Source of the DNA: Stenotrophomonas sp. PS02298
GTDB taxonomy: Bacteria; Pseudomonadota; Gammaproteobacteria; Xanthomonadales; Xanthomonadaceae
Assembly (NCBI RefSeq): GCF_029959445.1
Contig: NZ_JASCOR010000013.1
Coordinates: forward strand, 1 to 48,174
Length of the DNA: 48,174 nt
Direction of reading: 5' to 3'
Below the pieces are notes generated by a model that had not been told where the DNA came from, searched no databases, and was given only the letters and a program-made list of their open reading frames with translations. Positions 40,230 to 48,174 of this stretch are shown one piece after another. The translations under genes were made by a program, and so were the position numbers. How positions within the stretch are numbered: position 1 is the first letter of the stretch; each line of letters begins with the position of its first letter.

Positions 40230-42191
40230 ATGTCCCAAGATACCCCCGCGCCGCTGCTGTTTGCAGATCTCGGCCTATCCGAGCCTGTGATGAAGGCAGT
40301 GGCCGAAGTCGGTTACGAGACCCCGTCGCCGATCCAGGCTGCCACCATTCCGGCAATGCTGGAAGGCCGCGACGTGCTCGGCCAGGCGCAGACCGGCACC
40401 GGCAAGACCGGCGCCTTCGCGCTGCCGGTGCTGTCCAACATCAATCTTTCCGCCACCAAGCCGCAGGTGCTGGTGCTGGCCCCGACCCGCGAACTGGCCA
40501 TCCAGGTCGCCGAGGCGTTCCAGACCTATTCGGCGTCGATGCCGGGCTTCCGCGTGCTGCCGGTGTACGGCGGCCAGCCCTACGGCCAGCAGCTGTCGGC
40601 CCTGCGCCGTGGCGTGCACGTCGTGGTTGGCACCCCGGGCCGCGTGATCGACCACCTCGATCGCGGCACCCTGGACCTGTCCGAGCTGAAGACGCTGGTG
40701 CTCGACGAAGCCGACGAAATGCTGCGCATGGGCTTCATCGACGACGTTGAAGCCGTGCTCAAGAAGCTGCCGGAAACCCGTCAGGTCGCGCTGTTCTCGG
40801 CCACCATGCCGCAGCAGATCCGTCGCATCGCGCAGACCTACCTGCGTGAGCCGGTGGAAGTGACCATCGCTTCCAAGACCACCACCTCGGCCAACATCCG
40901 CCAGCGTTACTGGTGGGTGGCGGGCATGCACAAGCTGGACGCGCTGACCCGCATCCTGGAAGTGGAACCCTTCGACGCGATGATCATCTTCGCGCGTACC
41001 AAGGCGGGTACCGAGGAGCTTGCCACCAAGTTGCAGGCGCGTGGCCTGGCCGCTGCCGCCATCAATGGCGACATGCAGCAGGCCCAGCGTGAGCGCACCA
41101 TCGCCATGCTGAAGGACGGCAAGCTCGACATCCTGGTGGCCACCGACGTGGCCGCCCGTGGTCTGGACGTGGAGCGCATCAGCCACGTACTGAACTACGA
41201 CATCCCGTACGACACCGAAAGCTACGTGCACCGTATCGGTCGTACCGGCCGTGCCGGCCGCAGCGGTGAGGCGATCCTGTTCGTCACCCCGCGCGAGAAG
41301 GGCATGCTGCGCCAGATCGAGCGCGCAACCCGCCAGCCGATCGAAGAAATGCAGCTGCCGAGCGTGGATGCGGTCAACGATCACCGCGTGACCAAGTTCA
41401 TGGACCGCATCAGCCAGGCCCTGGCTGCCGGCGACATGGATTTCTACCGCGACCTGCTGCAGCGCTACGAAGGCGAGCACAACGTGCCGGCCATCGATAT
41501 TGCCGCTGCGCTGGCCAAGCTGCTGCAGGGCGATTCGCCGTTCCTGCTGACCCCGCCGGTGCGTGAGCGCCGCGAGCAGTCGTTCGAGCGCAGCGAGCGT
41601 CCGGCGCGTGACGGCGGCTTCCATCGCCGTGACGAGCGCGGTGACCGTGGTGATCGCCCGGCCCGCTTCGAGCCGCGTTTCGAGCGTGCGCCGCGTCATG
41701 ATGATGGCGAGCGCGCACCGCGCCCGCCGCGTGGCGAAGGTGATTTCGAGTCGCGTCCGCGTCGCGAAATGCCGCCGCGCAGCGCGCCGGAGTTCGGCAT
41801 GGAGACCTACCGCATTGAAGTCGGTCATACCCATGGTGTGAAGCCTGCCAATATCGTCGGCGCGATCGCCAACGAAGCCGGCCTGGAAAGCCGTTTCATC
41901 GGCCGCATCGATATCCACGATGGTCACTCGGTGTTGGACCTGCCGGCTGACATGCCGACCGACGTGCTGCAGCACCTGAAGAAGGTGTGGGTGTCGGGCC
42001 AGCAGTTGCAGATGCGCAAGGTCGAGGCGGGTGAGGATCACGGCGCCGCTGCGCCGTCGTTCAAGCCGCGTTTCGACAAGGGTGACGGCAAGCCGGGCGG
42101 TCGTCCGTCGGGTCCGCGCGGCCCGCGTCCGGGCGGTCCTGGTGGTTCGCGTCCGGGTGGCTTCAAGCCGCGCGGCCCGCGCAACTACTGA
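40230..42191 (+). CDS. deaD: DEAD-box RNA helicase DeaD/CsdA
   Basis: This is an ATP-dependent RNA helicase for ribosome assembly, mRNA decay and cold adaptation. The 653 residues have the Q motif (SPIQAATIPAML), motif I AQTGTGKT (53-60), PTRELAIQ, GTPGR, DEAD (159-162), SAT, then TDVAARGLDV and HRIGRTGRAGRSG. A Glu/Arg-rich spacer (ERREQSFERSERP...) leads to the DbpA-type RNA-binding domain (about 515-590, YRIEVGHTHGVKPANIVGAIAN). The C-terminal tail is Gly/Arg/Pro-rich (RGPRPGGPGGSRPGG), likely for RNA contact. CGGAG precedes ATG 40230. A strong terminator ends the gene. Confidence 0.97.
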   Translation: MSQDTPAPLLFADLGLSEPVMKAVAEVGYETPSPIQAATIPAMLEGRDVLGQAQTGTGKTGAFALPVLSNINLSATKPQVLVLAPTRELAIQVAEAFQTYSASMPGFRVLPVYGGQPYGQQLSALRRGVHVVVGTPGRVIDHLDRGTLDLSELKTLVLDEADEMLRMGFIDDVEAVLKKLPETRQVALFSATMPQQIRRIAQTYLREPVEVTIASKTTTSANIRQRYWWVAGMHKLDALTRILEVEPFDAMIIFARTKAGTEELATKLQARGLAAAAINGDMQQAQRERTIAMLKDGKLDILVATDVAARGLDVERISHVLNYDIPYDTESYVHRIGRTGRAGRSGEAILFVTPREKGMLRQIERATRQPIEEMQLPSVDAVNDHRVTKFMDRISQALAAGDMDFYRDLLQRYEGEHNVPAIDIAAALAKLLQGDSPFLLTPPVRERREQSFERSERPARDGGFHRRDERGDRGDRPARFEPRFERAPRHDDGERAPRPPRGEGDFESRPRREMPPRSAPEFGMETYRIEVGHTHGVKPANIVGAIANEAGLESRFIGRIDIHDGHSVLDLPADMPTDVLQHLKKVWVSGQQLQMRKVEAGEDHGAAAPSFKPRFDKGDGKPGGRPSGPRGPRPGGPGGSRPGGFKPRGPRNY

Positions 42192-42215
42192 TCCGGCCCG
42201 TCCAACGCGTGTGAC

Positions 42216-42249
42216 CAGACAACCCCGGCAATGCCGGGGTTGTCTGTTT
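42216..42249 (+). terminator. Rho-independent terminator of deaD
   Basis: A perfect 14-bp stem (CAGACAACCCCGGC with GCCGGGGTTGTCTG, AAT loop) followed by TTT, 24 bases after the stop. Confidence 0.85.
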
Positions 42250-42381
42250 CTGACCGTTTGTCGGCCTGTCAGGACCGGATGGGACGACAAGTCCAAGCCG
42301 CGACCGTCTTCACGTACTGCTCGCAGCGGGTTATTGCGATAATGCTGCTTATCCGCGTCGGGGAACGCGAGAGGGAAGCTC

Positions 42382-44058
42382 ATGGCAGTAGGGGGAGGGG
42401 CAGGTACTGGCAGGGTCGGATGTAGATGGGCCGTGCTTCTGCTGCTGTCGACGTTCTTTGCATTGTGGCCGTTGCTGGGCGCCGCCCAACCGCTGCAGGT
42501 GGGCCGTGATTTCCTGATTGCCGGCGCCGCAACGGCTGAGCAGGCGCCTTTGCGTGCCTGCAGTGCCGAAGCCTTGGCGCGGATGCGCCCTGCCATTGAA
42601 ATTGCCGCGCCCGAAGGCGGTTGGTCGGGTGCGCCGCAAGGCGTGGGCGTATTCAATGTGTTTGCCGGCGAGGTGATGATTTTCCACGGCGACCGCCAGG
42701 TCTGCGGTGATATGCAGGATGCCCGCACCCGCGACTCACGTTTCCGTGCTGGCGTCGGCCTGGTGGTGGTGCCCAAGCAGGGCACGGTAGAGCCGATCCG
42801 GGTGGCCTGGGAGTCGCCGCTGAAGCCGCGCTGGATTCCCACCGTGCACCTGGCCGCGCCCAGCCCGCTGCAGCAGCAGGACACCTTGCGGCTGGTGGTG
42901 CGCACCGCCTGCGTGGCGATTGCGCTGGCCTTGGCCCTGTCCGCGTTGATGGGGTTCGCCACCACGCGCGGACGCGACTTCCTGATCTATACCCTGGTCT
43001 GCGGGCTGTTGGTGGTGTGGCAGGCGGTGCTGAGTGGACTCAGTGGCTATCCAGAGCCGTGGCTGCCGGTGGATGGCCACGCGCCGGTATGGATGGTCTC
43101 GGTATCAGCGCTCAGCTATGCGGTGATGGGCTGGGTGCTGTGGCGGATGTGCGGTGGTCGTCGTGTGCTGCGTGGCTCGCGGCCGTGGATGCGGGGGCTG
43201 ATGGTCGTGCTGGCGCTGGTCGCGTTGGCCGCGCCGTTCATGCCTTGGCCGTTGTTGGCGTGGATGGCGGTGGCGCTGGACGATTTCTTCACGTTGATCT
43301 GCATGACCTCGGTAGGCATTGCCATCGTTGCGCTGCGACGGCGTAACTTCCAGGCGCTGGATGGGCTGGTGGCGGTGATCCCGCTGTTGGTGATGGCGCT
43401 GGCCGACCTGATGGACAACCGCCTGCTGGTGGAGTTCCGGGTCGAGGCGATCCAGGTCTCGGTTACCTGGTTCCTGATGATGGCGGCTTACTCCCTCAAT
43501 CGCAGCCTCAGCCAGCTGCGCCAGCAACGCGATGAGATGCGCGAGCTTGCCGATACCGACACCTTGACCGGCCTGCCGAATCGCCGCGCTGGCCTGCGCC
43601 AGCTCGACCACTATCTGCGCGAGGCCAAGGCTGGCGGGCTGCCGCTGTCGATTGGCTTCCTGGACATCGATCTGTTCAAGCAGATCAACGACAACTATGG
43701 CCACGATGGCGGCGACCAGGTGCTGATATCGGTGGCCAATACCTTGTTGACCGGTGTGCGCAGCCGCAGCGACGTGATCCGCATGGGCGGCGAGGAATTC
43801 CTGATCCTGCTGCCGGGAATCGGCGCTGACGCGGCGCGTCCGCGGCTGGAGCAGCTGCGCGAAAAACTCACCGTACAGGCGCGCGGGCTCAAGCATGAAG
43901 GCCTGGTGGTCACTGCCAGTATTGGTCTTGCCGAGCTGCAGTACCGCGACAATGACGTGGCCGGGCTGCTGCGGCGGGCCGACAATGCCATGTACCAGGC
44001 CAAGCGCAGCGGCCGGGACCAGGTGGTGGATGCGCGCGATATCCGGGAAGTGCCCTGA
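42382..44058 (+). CDS. Membrane GGDEF diguanylate cyclase (7TM-DISM-like)
   Basis: This protein makes c-di-GMP. The 558 residues have a signal peptide (to about residue 37), a periplasmic beta-rich domain (about 40-165), then seven hydrophobic helices (about 170-370, the 7TM-DISM layout) and the GGDEF domain. The active site is GGEEF at 469-473 (IRMGGEEFLILLPG), preceded by DTDTLTGLPNRRAG and SIGFLDIDLFKQINDNYGHDGGD. No RxxD inhibitory site is seen at the usual spacing before GGEEF, so product inhibition may be weak. Several upstream start codons are possible; 42382 begins just before the signal peptide. rluF follows. Confidence 0.9.
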   Translation: MAVGGGAGTGRVGCRWAVLLLLSTFFALWPLLGAAQPLQVGRDFLIAGAATAEQAPLRACSAEALARMRPAIEIAAPEGGWSGAPQGVGVFNVFAGEVMIFHGDRQVCGDMQDARTRDSRFRAGVGLVVVPKQGTVEPIRVAWESPLKPRWIPTVHLAAPSPLQQQDTLRLVVRTACVAIALALALSALMGFATTRGRDFLIYTLVCGLLVVWQAVLSGLSGYPEPWLPVDGHAPVWMVSVSALSYAVMGWVLWRMCGGRRVLRGSRPWMRGLMVVLALVALAAPFMPWPLLAWMAVALDDFFTLICMTSVGIAIVALRRRNFQALDGLVAVIPLLVMALADLMDNRLLVEFRVEAIQVSVTWFLMMAAYSLNRSLSQLRQQRDEMRELADTDTLTGLPNRRAGLRQLDHYLREAKAGGLPLSIGFLDIDLFKQINDNYGHDGGDQVLISVANTLLTGVRSRSDVIRMGGEEFLILLPGIGADAARPRLEQLREKLTVQARGLKHEGLVVTASIGLAELQYRDNDVAGLLRRADNAMYQAKRSGRDQVVDARDIREVP

Positions 44059-44112
44059 ACAGGCAATCCGGCCGCGCTGTTCCGGCCGCGGGTGATGGCG
44101 GATAATTCGCCG

Positions 44113-44835
44113 ATGACAATCCGAATCAACAAGCACATTGCCGAAACCGGCTTCTGTTCGCGCCGTGAGGCCGATCGCCTGCTGTCCGCCCGTCGCGTCA
44201 CCGTCAATGGCATCGTCGCCGGCACCGGCGCGGTCGTGGGCGAGGGCGACGAGGTCAAGGTGGACGGCCAGCCGCTGCGCGCCCGTGCGGTGCAGAAGAG
44301 CACCGGCCGCCGCCATGTCTATATCGTGCTGAACAAGCCGGTAGGCATCACCTGCACCACCGAGAGCGCGGTCAAGGACAACATCGTCGAGTTCGTCGGC
44401 CACGAGCAGCGCATCTTCCCGATCGGTCGCCTGGACAAGGATTCGGAAGGACTGATCCTGATGACCAGCAACGGCGACATCGTCAACCAGATCCTGCGTG
44501 CCGAGAACGGCCACCAGAAGGAGTATCTGGTAGCGGTCAACAAGCCGGTCACCGACGAGTTCCTGCGCGGCATGGCGCGTGGCGTGCGCATCCACAACGA
44601 GATGACCTTGCCGTGCCGCACCAGCCGCATCGCCAAGTACGGTTTCCGCATCATCCTGGAGCAGGGCTTGAACCGGCAGATCCGTCTGATGGCCGCCGAG
44701 TTCGGTTATCGCGTCACCCAGCTGCGCCGTGTGCGCATCGACAACGTCAAGATCGGTGCGCTCAAGCCCGGTCAATGGCGCAACCTGAGCGAGCAGGAGC
44801 TGCGCGGGTTGCTGCCGCAACAGCAGCAGTGGTGA
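44113..44835 (+). CDS. rluF: 23S rRNA pseudouridine synthase RluF
   Basis: RluF modifies U2604 of 23S rRNA (and, in E. coli, tRNA-Tyr U35). The 240 residues contain an N-terminal S4 domain (IRINKHIAETGFCSRREADRLL), then the RsuA-family catalytic domain with GRLDKDSEGL (catalytic Asp108) and GLNRQIRLMAAEFGYRVTQLRRVRI. The RLMAAEFG-x-RVT-x-LRRVRI ending is the RluF rather than the RluB/RluE type. GTG 44092 or ATG 44095 would add six or seven residues; no start has a strong ribosome site. Confidence 0.92.
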   Translation: MTIRINKHIAETGFCSRREADRLLSARRVTVNGIVAGTGAVVGEGDEVKVDGQPLRARAVQKSTGRRHVYIVLNKPVGITCTTESAVKDNIVEFVGHEQRIFPIGRLDKDSEGLILMTSNGDIVNQILRAENGHQKEYLVAVNKPVTDEFLRGMARGVRIHNEMTLPCRTSRIAKYGFRIILEQGLNRQIRLMAAEFGYRVTQLRRVRIDNVKIGALKPGQWRNLSEQELRGLLPQQQQW

Positions 44836-44845
44836 AGTGTGACAC

Positions 44846-44870
44846 GCTCACCGCGCTTTGCGCGGTGAGC
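44846..44870 (+). terminator. Hairpin after rluF
   Basis: A perfect 11-bp stem GCTCACCGCGC-TTT-GCGCGGTGAGC lies 10 bases after the rluF stop. No T tract. Confidence 0.6.
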
Positions 44871-44915
44871 CGCTAGACTCTGCTGCGCCTCCATCCTGCC
44901 GCTTTGGACCCGTGC

Positions 44916-45980
44916 ATGATCAAGCCCGCATTGCCTGCCCATGAAGCCGAACGTATTGCCGCGCTGCAGCGTTACCGGGTGCTGGACACCGCACGCGAGC
45001 AGGAGTTCGATGACCTGGTGACCATCGCCCGCACCATCTGCGGCACGCCGATGGGGGCGGTGACCCTGATTGATCGCGACCGGCAATGGTTCAAGGCCCT
45101 GCAGGGCCTGGACGGTGAACAGACCCCGCGCGACGAGGCGTTCTGCGCCCACACCATCCTCAAGCCGCAGGAACTGACCGTGGTGGCCGATGCGCGCCAG
45201 GATCAGCGTTTCAGTGGCAACCCCTCGGTGTTGGGTGATCCACATATCCGCTTCTACGCCGGTGCGCCGCTGCTCAGCAGCGATGGCTATGCACTGGGCT
45301 CGCTGTGCGTGTTCGATTCGGTGCCGGCGCAGCTGGGCACCCCACAGGCCGAGGCATTGCGCGCGCTGTCGCGGCAGGTCAGCCGGATGATGGAAATGCG
45401 CCTGCTGCGGATCGAGATCGATCATCACCAGGCCGAGCACGATTGGTACGAGGCGCACCTGCTTGAGTACTACCAGCAGCTGGAGCAGCTCAATGTGGAG
45501 CTGTCCGAGCAGACCCGTACGGACCCGCTGACGGGGCTGCCCAATCGCCGCGCGCTGTCCGCTGCGCTGACGGAAGCGATCGGACGTGCAGGTGAGGTTG
45601 CGCCGGTGGTGGCCATCGTTGATATCGACCACTTCAAGCTGGTCAATGACATCCATGGCCATACCGAAGGTGATCGGGTGCTGGTCGAGCTGTCCAGCGT
45701 GCTGAAGTCACAGTTTGCCGCGCGCGGCATGGCCGCGCGTTATGGTGGCGAGGAGTTCGTCATCCTGATGCCGGATACACCGCTGCAACAAGCCGAGCTG
45801 CAATGCGAATACCTGCGTGAGTCGGTGGGCATGCTGCCGATCGGCCGGCCGATTTCGGTGAGTATCGGCCTTGCCGTGCACCGCGCAGGTGACGCACCAG
45901 GCGAAACCCTGCGCCGTGCCGATGCCGCGCTCTACCAGGCCAAGGCCGAGGGCCGTGATCGGGTGGTTGTGGCGGGCTGA
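44916..45980 (+). CDS. GAF-GGDEF diguanylate cyclase
   Basis: This is a cytoplasmic cyclase of 354 residues. An N-terminal GAF domain (about 22-165: LDTAREQEFDDLVTIARTICGTPMGAVTLID, with FYAGAPLLSSDGYALGSLCVFD) is joined by a helical linker (about 165-200) to the GGDEF domain. GGEEF lies at 277-281 (MAARYGGEEFVILMP), preceded by RTDPLTGLPNRRAL and VVAIVDIDHFKLVNDIHGH. No RxxD precedes GGEEF at the usual spacing. The GAF ligand is unknown. ATG 44916 gives the normal N-terminus; the in-frame TTG 44904 is less likely. Confidence 0.92.
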   Translation: MIKPALPAHEAERIAALQRYRVLDTAREQEFDDLVTIARTICGTPMGAVTLIDRDRQWFKALQGLDGEQTPRDEAFCAHTILKPQELTVVADARQDQRFSGNPSVLGDPHIRFYAGAPLLSSDGYALGSLCVFDSVPAQLGTPQAEALRALSRQVSRMMEMRLLRIEIDHHQAEHDWYEAHLLEYYQQLEQLNVELSEQTRTDPLTGLPNRRALSAALTEAIGRAGEVAPVVAIVDIDHFKLVNDIHGHTEGDRVLVELSSVLKSQFAARGMAARYGGEEFVILMPDTPLQQAELQCEYLRESVGMLPIGRPISVSIGLAVHRAGDAPGETLRRADAALYQAKAEGRDRVVVAG

Positions 45981-45992
45981 GCCGAGATGGCA

Positions 45993-46129
45993 TAGCCCGG
46001 GGAAGCGCAGCGCACCCGGGAATCAAGTTGCCGCGCGGCCAACATATTTCGTCCATACGACGTCTTTGGCCCAAGCGTTCGGTAGGTGTCTGAGGCGAGC
46101 CCCGGGTGCGCTGCGCTTACCCGGGCTAC
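45993..46129. repeat. Inverted pair of CCCGGGTGCGCTGCGC repeats
   Basis: TAGCCCGGGGAAGCGCAGCG opens at 45994 and CCCGGGTGCGCTGCGCTTAC closes from 46101. Arms of about 29 bases flank some 77 unique bases between the convergent GAF-GGDEF and EamA genes. A single copy occurs at 32846-32876. Confidence 0.85.
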
Positions 46130-46143
46130 ATGGCGGCAAGCGA

Positions 46144-47064
46144 TCAGGCCTGACCGGTGCTTGCCGCAGCCGGCCGCAGCCGGTTCAACAGCGGGTGCAG
46201 GAACACGCCACCAAGAATGATCGCAACGCCCAGATAGAACTGCGGCGTCAGCTCATGCTGCTCGCCAAGGAACAACATCGCCAGCACGATCGCGTAGACC
46301 GGTTCCAGGTTGGTCACCAACTGCGTGGTGTAGGCGCTCAAGTGCCTTAGCGCGACCAATGCCAAGGCAAACGGCAGCAGCGTGCACAGGCCGGACAGGG
46401 CCAGCAGCAACAGGCCGTCGTGCAGGTTGGGCAGCACCCACAGGTCACTGGCCAGGGCCGGCAGCAACAGCGGCATGACGGGCGCCAGCAGGGTCAGGGT
46501 CAAGGTGCCTGCACCCAGTTCCACCGCAGTGACCGTCAGCGGATCGGCGTGGCCGACCATGCGCTTGTTGAGCGAGCCGAACAGCGCCACCAGCAATGCG
46601 GAGGCGGCACCGACCGCCACGCCCAATCGCATGCCATCGGGCACGCCGCCAACCACCAATGCGACACCGGGCAGCACCACCACGCCCAGCGCCAATTCGC
46701 GCATCTGGAAGGGACGCCGCGCAATCCATGGCTCGATGATGGCGGTGAACACCGGCGCCAGTGCGATGCAGGTGGCCGCAACCGAGGCATTGGCCAGCTT
46801 CACCGCGCCGTAGAAGGTAAGCCAGTGCAGTGCCACCAGTGCGCCGATGCCGGCATAGCCCAGCACCAGCCGCAGGTTCAAGCCCGACAGCCCGCGCCAG
46901 ACGCGCGGCAGCAGTGCCAGCATCGCCACCACCAGCAACATCCGCCACCACACCAGTGGCAACGCAGGCAGGGTGATCAGCTTGCCGAGGATGGCGGTGA
47001 CGCCCCATAGCAGGACGCAGAAGTGGATCTGCAGCAGGGCTTTGCGGGTGTCGTTGGTAGGCAT
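46144..47064 (-). CDS. EamA-family (DMT) exporter
   Basis: This is a 306-residue inner-membrane protein with ten predicted helices in two EamA halves. Typical features are GVTAILGKLITLPALPLVWWRMLL at the start, YAGIGALVALHWLTFYGAVKLANAS and the later TTQLVTNLEPVYAIVLAMLFLGEQHELTPQFYLGVAIILGGVFL. The last element (LEPVYA...LGE...G-x-IILGG) is the hallmark of the drug/metabolite transporter family. Export substrates of this type include amino acids and nucleosides; none can be named here. Confidence 0.92.
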   Translation of the reverse strand: MPTNDTRKALLQIHFCVLLWGVTAILGKLITLPALPLVWWRMLLVVAMLALLPRVWRGLSGLNLRLVLGYAGIGALVALHWLTFYGAVKLANASVAATCIALAPVFTAIIEPWIARRPFQMRELALGVVVLPGVALVVGGVPDGMRLGVAVGAASALLVALFGSLNKRMVGHADPLTVTAVELGAGTLTLTLLAPVMPLLLPALASDLWVLPNLHDGLLLLALSGLCTLLPFALALVALRHLSAYTTQLVTNLEPVYAIVLAMLFLGEQHELTPQFYLGVAIILGGVFLHPLLNRLRPAAASTGQA

Positions 47065-47110
47065 CGCCGTATTGTCGCCGATGCGGCGTGGTTGCGCCGC
47101 GCCGCGGGCT

Positions 47111-47938
47111 TCAGTTTGCGTCGATCAGCCGTTGCAGTTCGCGTGCCGCCGCTGGGTTGCGGTGCTTGGCGGCGCTGATAAAGTACAGGAAGACCTCGCG
47201 TGGTGCGGCGGCTGCAGATGGTGCGGCCAGATGCGGCAGTTCGGTTGCGTCTTCGCCCTTGCGCCAACGCCGGACGCGATCGGCCCACGGTGCAAGCTCA
47301 CTGGCCGGATAGCCGGTAGCGTGCTCGTCGCGGCTGCCCATCAGGCGTGCATAGACGAAGTCGCCGGACAAGTCGGCAGCGTTGGGATAGGCGACGGAGT
47401 CGGTATAGACCAGCGCGATGCCGTGCTGGCGGATCAGCGCCACCAGCTCGGCATCGAAGCAGCCGGGATCGCGAACTTCCAGGGCATGGCGCTGGCGGCG
47501 GCCATTGACCTGCTGTGGCAGTAATTGCAGGAACGCCGCGAGATCTTCGCGGTCCAGCGTGCGCCCGGCGTCGAACTGCCACAGCAGTGGCCCAAGCCGA
47601 TCGCCGAGATGGCTGATGCCATCGATGAAGTCCTCGATCTGCCCGCCGCTGGCGGCGAGTTTGCGCGCAGTGACAATACGCTTGGGCGCCTTGGCCGAGA
47701 ACATGAAGCCCTCCGGCGTGGCATCGCGCCAAGCGGCATAGATATGCGGCTTCTGCGCGCCGTAATAGGTGCCGTTGATCTCGATGCTGGTCAGCTGCTG
47801 GCTGGCATATTCCAGTTCACGCCGCTGCACCAGACCAACCGGATAGAAGGTGCCACCGCGCCACGGCACATAGGTCCAGCCACCGATGCCGATATGCACG
47901 CCGGGCGCATGTGCTGCGCTGGAAAACAGATCGTTCAA
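47111..47938 (-). CDS. DUF72 (YecE-like) protein
   Basis: This is a 275-residue TIM-barrel protein of the DUF72/YecE family, whose function is unknown. Family marks: VHIGIGGWTYVPWRGGTFYP at the start, then LTSIEINGTYYGAQKPHIYAAWRDATPEGFMFSAKAPKRIV, a GPLLWQFD segment, HALEVRDPGCFD and YARLMGSRDEH. There is no ATG or GTG close to the conserved start; I place it at TTG 47938 (LNDLFSSAA). A longer frame continues into REP and SMAG DNA and is not believable as protein. The repeat at 47955 starts 17 bases upstream, so the promoter must lie within or beyond repeats. Confidence 0.82.
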   Translation of the reverse strand: MNDLFSSAAHAPGVHIGIGGWTYVPWRGGTFYPVGLVQRRELEYASQQLTSIEINGTYYGAQKPHIYAAWRDATPEGFMFSAKAPKRIVTARKLAASGGQIEDFIDGISHLGDRLGPLLWQFDAGRTLDREDLAAFLQLLPQQVNGRRQRHALEVRDPGCFDAELVALIRQHGIALVYTDSVAYPNAADLSGDFVYARLMGSRDEHATGYPASELAPWADRVRRWRKGEDATELPHLAAPSAAAAPREVFLYFISAAKHRNPAAARELQRLIDAN

Positions 47939-47954
47939 GACAATGCCCCGATGC

Positions 47955-47983
47955 TTTGTGGGAGCGGTGCAAGCCGCGAAGCC
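47955..47983 (+). repeat. REP sequence upstream of the DUF72 gene
   Basis: A single TTTGTGGGAGCGGTGCAAGC-type REP, diverged from the 21751 and 39551 arms at a few positions. It lies in the 5' region of the DUF72 gene. Confidence 0.85.
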
Positions 47984-48002
47984 GACAATGTACCTGCACA
48001 AG

Positions 48003-48026
48003 GTAGTGCCGAGCCATGCTCGGCAG
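48003..48026 (+). repeat. SMAG palindrome, GTAG orientation
   Basis: GTAGTGCCGAGCCATGCTCGGCA-type element with a CATGG/CCATG loop variant, pointing opposite to most copies in the window. Confidence 0.85.
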
Positions 48027-48102
48027 GGGCTTTCCCGGTAAACCATCTGCCAACGGAACCGGATGAGTCGCGTTGCCAGCACTGCATCAGTTCGCAAAGA
48101 GC

Positions 48103-48174
48103 TTACCCCTCCCCAACCCTCCCCTTGGCCTCCGGCCAAAGGGAGGGAGCGTAGTGCCGAGCATGGCTCGGCAC
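48103..48174 (+). repeat. Composite repeat at the window end
   Basis: ACCCCTCCCCAACCCTCCCC is followed by a TTGGCC-TCC-GGCCAA hairpin, GGGAGGGAGC, and a SMAG palindrome cut by the window edge (48151-48174). It is the reverse of the module order in the 23646-24122 array units. Confidence 0.75.

Noticed and set aside
40275..42965. 896-codon open frame on the minus strand across deaD
   Set aside because: It is antisense to a well-supported helicase gene and its frame is open only because GC-rich codon bias removes stops. The translation is His/Arg/Gln-rich without any domain.
1..48174. tRNA, rRNA, 4.5S RNA or riboswitch genes
   Set aside because: I looked through the intergenic gaps for cloverleaf ends, the SRP RNA tetraloop pattern near ffh and known riboswitch cores and found none. 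Weak or diverged RNAs could be missed by eye.

Overview
The window is GC-rich chromosomal DNA from a gammaproteobacterium of the Xanthomonadaceae, most likely Stenotrophomonas or a close relative. Three things point there: the protein set (CreBCD envelope system, Zur, a UbiM-like hydroxylase, an AdaA-AlkA fusion, the Mfd and Ffh types), the many GTAG-type palindromes with the core TGCCGAGCATGGCTCGGCA (the SMAG family of S. maltophilia, from memory), and GTAGGAGCGG-type REP sequences arranged as inverted pairs. No plasmid, phage or transposase gene is seen. I found 39 protein genes and no tRNA, rRNA or CRISPR.

Layout. 1-7.1 kb: a cytochrome c assembly-like membrane protein diverges from ffh; a lipoprotein, nitronate monooxygenase, class IV PLP enzyme and cardiolipin synthase follow, and an HD-GYP protein converges. 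7.1-12.4 kb: mfd, a GNAT acetyltransferase and rlmJ on the minus strand. 12.5-16.5 kb: creB-creC-creD plus a small unknown gene. 17-21.6 kb: an M28 peptidase bracketed by two copies of a multi-hairpin repeat, then gltX-zur. 21.9-29.2 kb: a secreted amidohydrolase, then two efflux units, each starting with its own regulator and built with 4-base overlaps (marR-MFS and tetR-emrB-emrA). 29.7-32.8 kb: a zinc-type TonB receptor divergent from a MerC-domain gene across a Zur-like box, then the tiny ribosomal protein gene for bTHX. 32.9-39.5 kb: a phosphodiesterase lipoprotein, the ogt/ada-alkA repair pair, a ClpP-like lipoprotein, a DUF4019 protein and a UbiM-like hydroxylase. 39.8-48 kb: S4 protein, DEAD-box helicase, two diguanylate cyclases around rluF, an EamA exporter and a DUF72 protein.

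How the genes work together. Recurring themes are envelope stress (CreBCD, cardiolipin synthase), drug export with local repressors, zinc homeostasis (Zur, receptor, MerC protein), alkylation and transcription-coupled repair (Ada-AlkA, Ogt, Mfd), and c-di-GMP turnover (two GGDEF proteins and one HD-GYP protein).

The most unusual content is the repeat DNA. Several modules (CTCCC-type hairpins, GGCTTT or CAACAG simple-sequence tracts, REP and SMAG palindromes, and a ~240-270 bp multi-hairpin block) recur in different orders. One composite lies in frame inside mfd. Another supplies the last codons and the stop of the emrA-like gene. The two multi-hairpin copies show a compensatory base-pair change, which suggests that folding is maintained. 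All functions are inferred from sequence reading alone; no searches were run.
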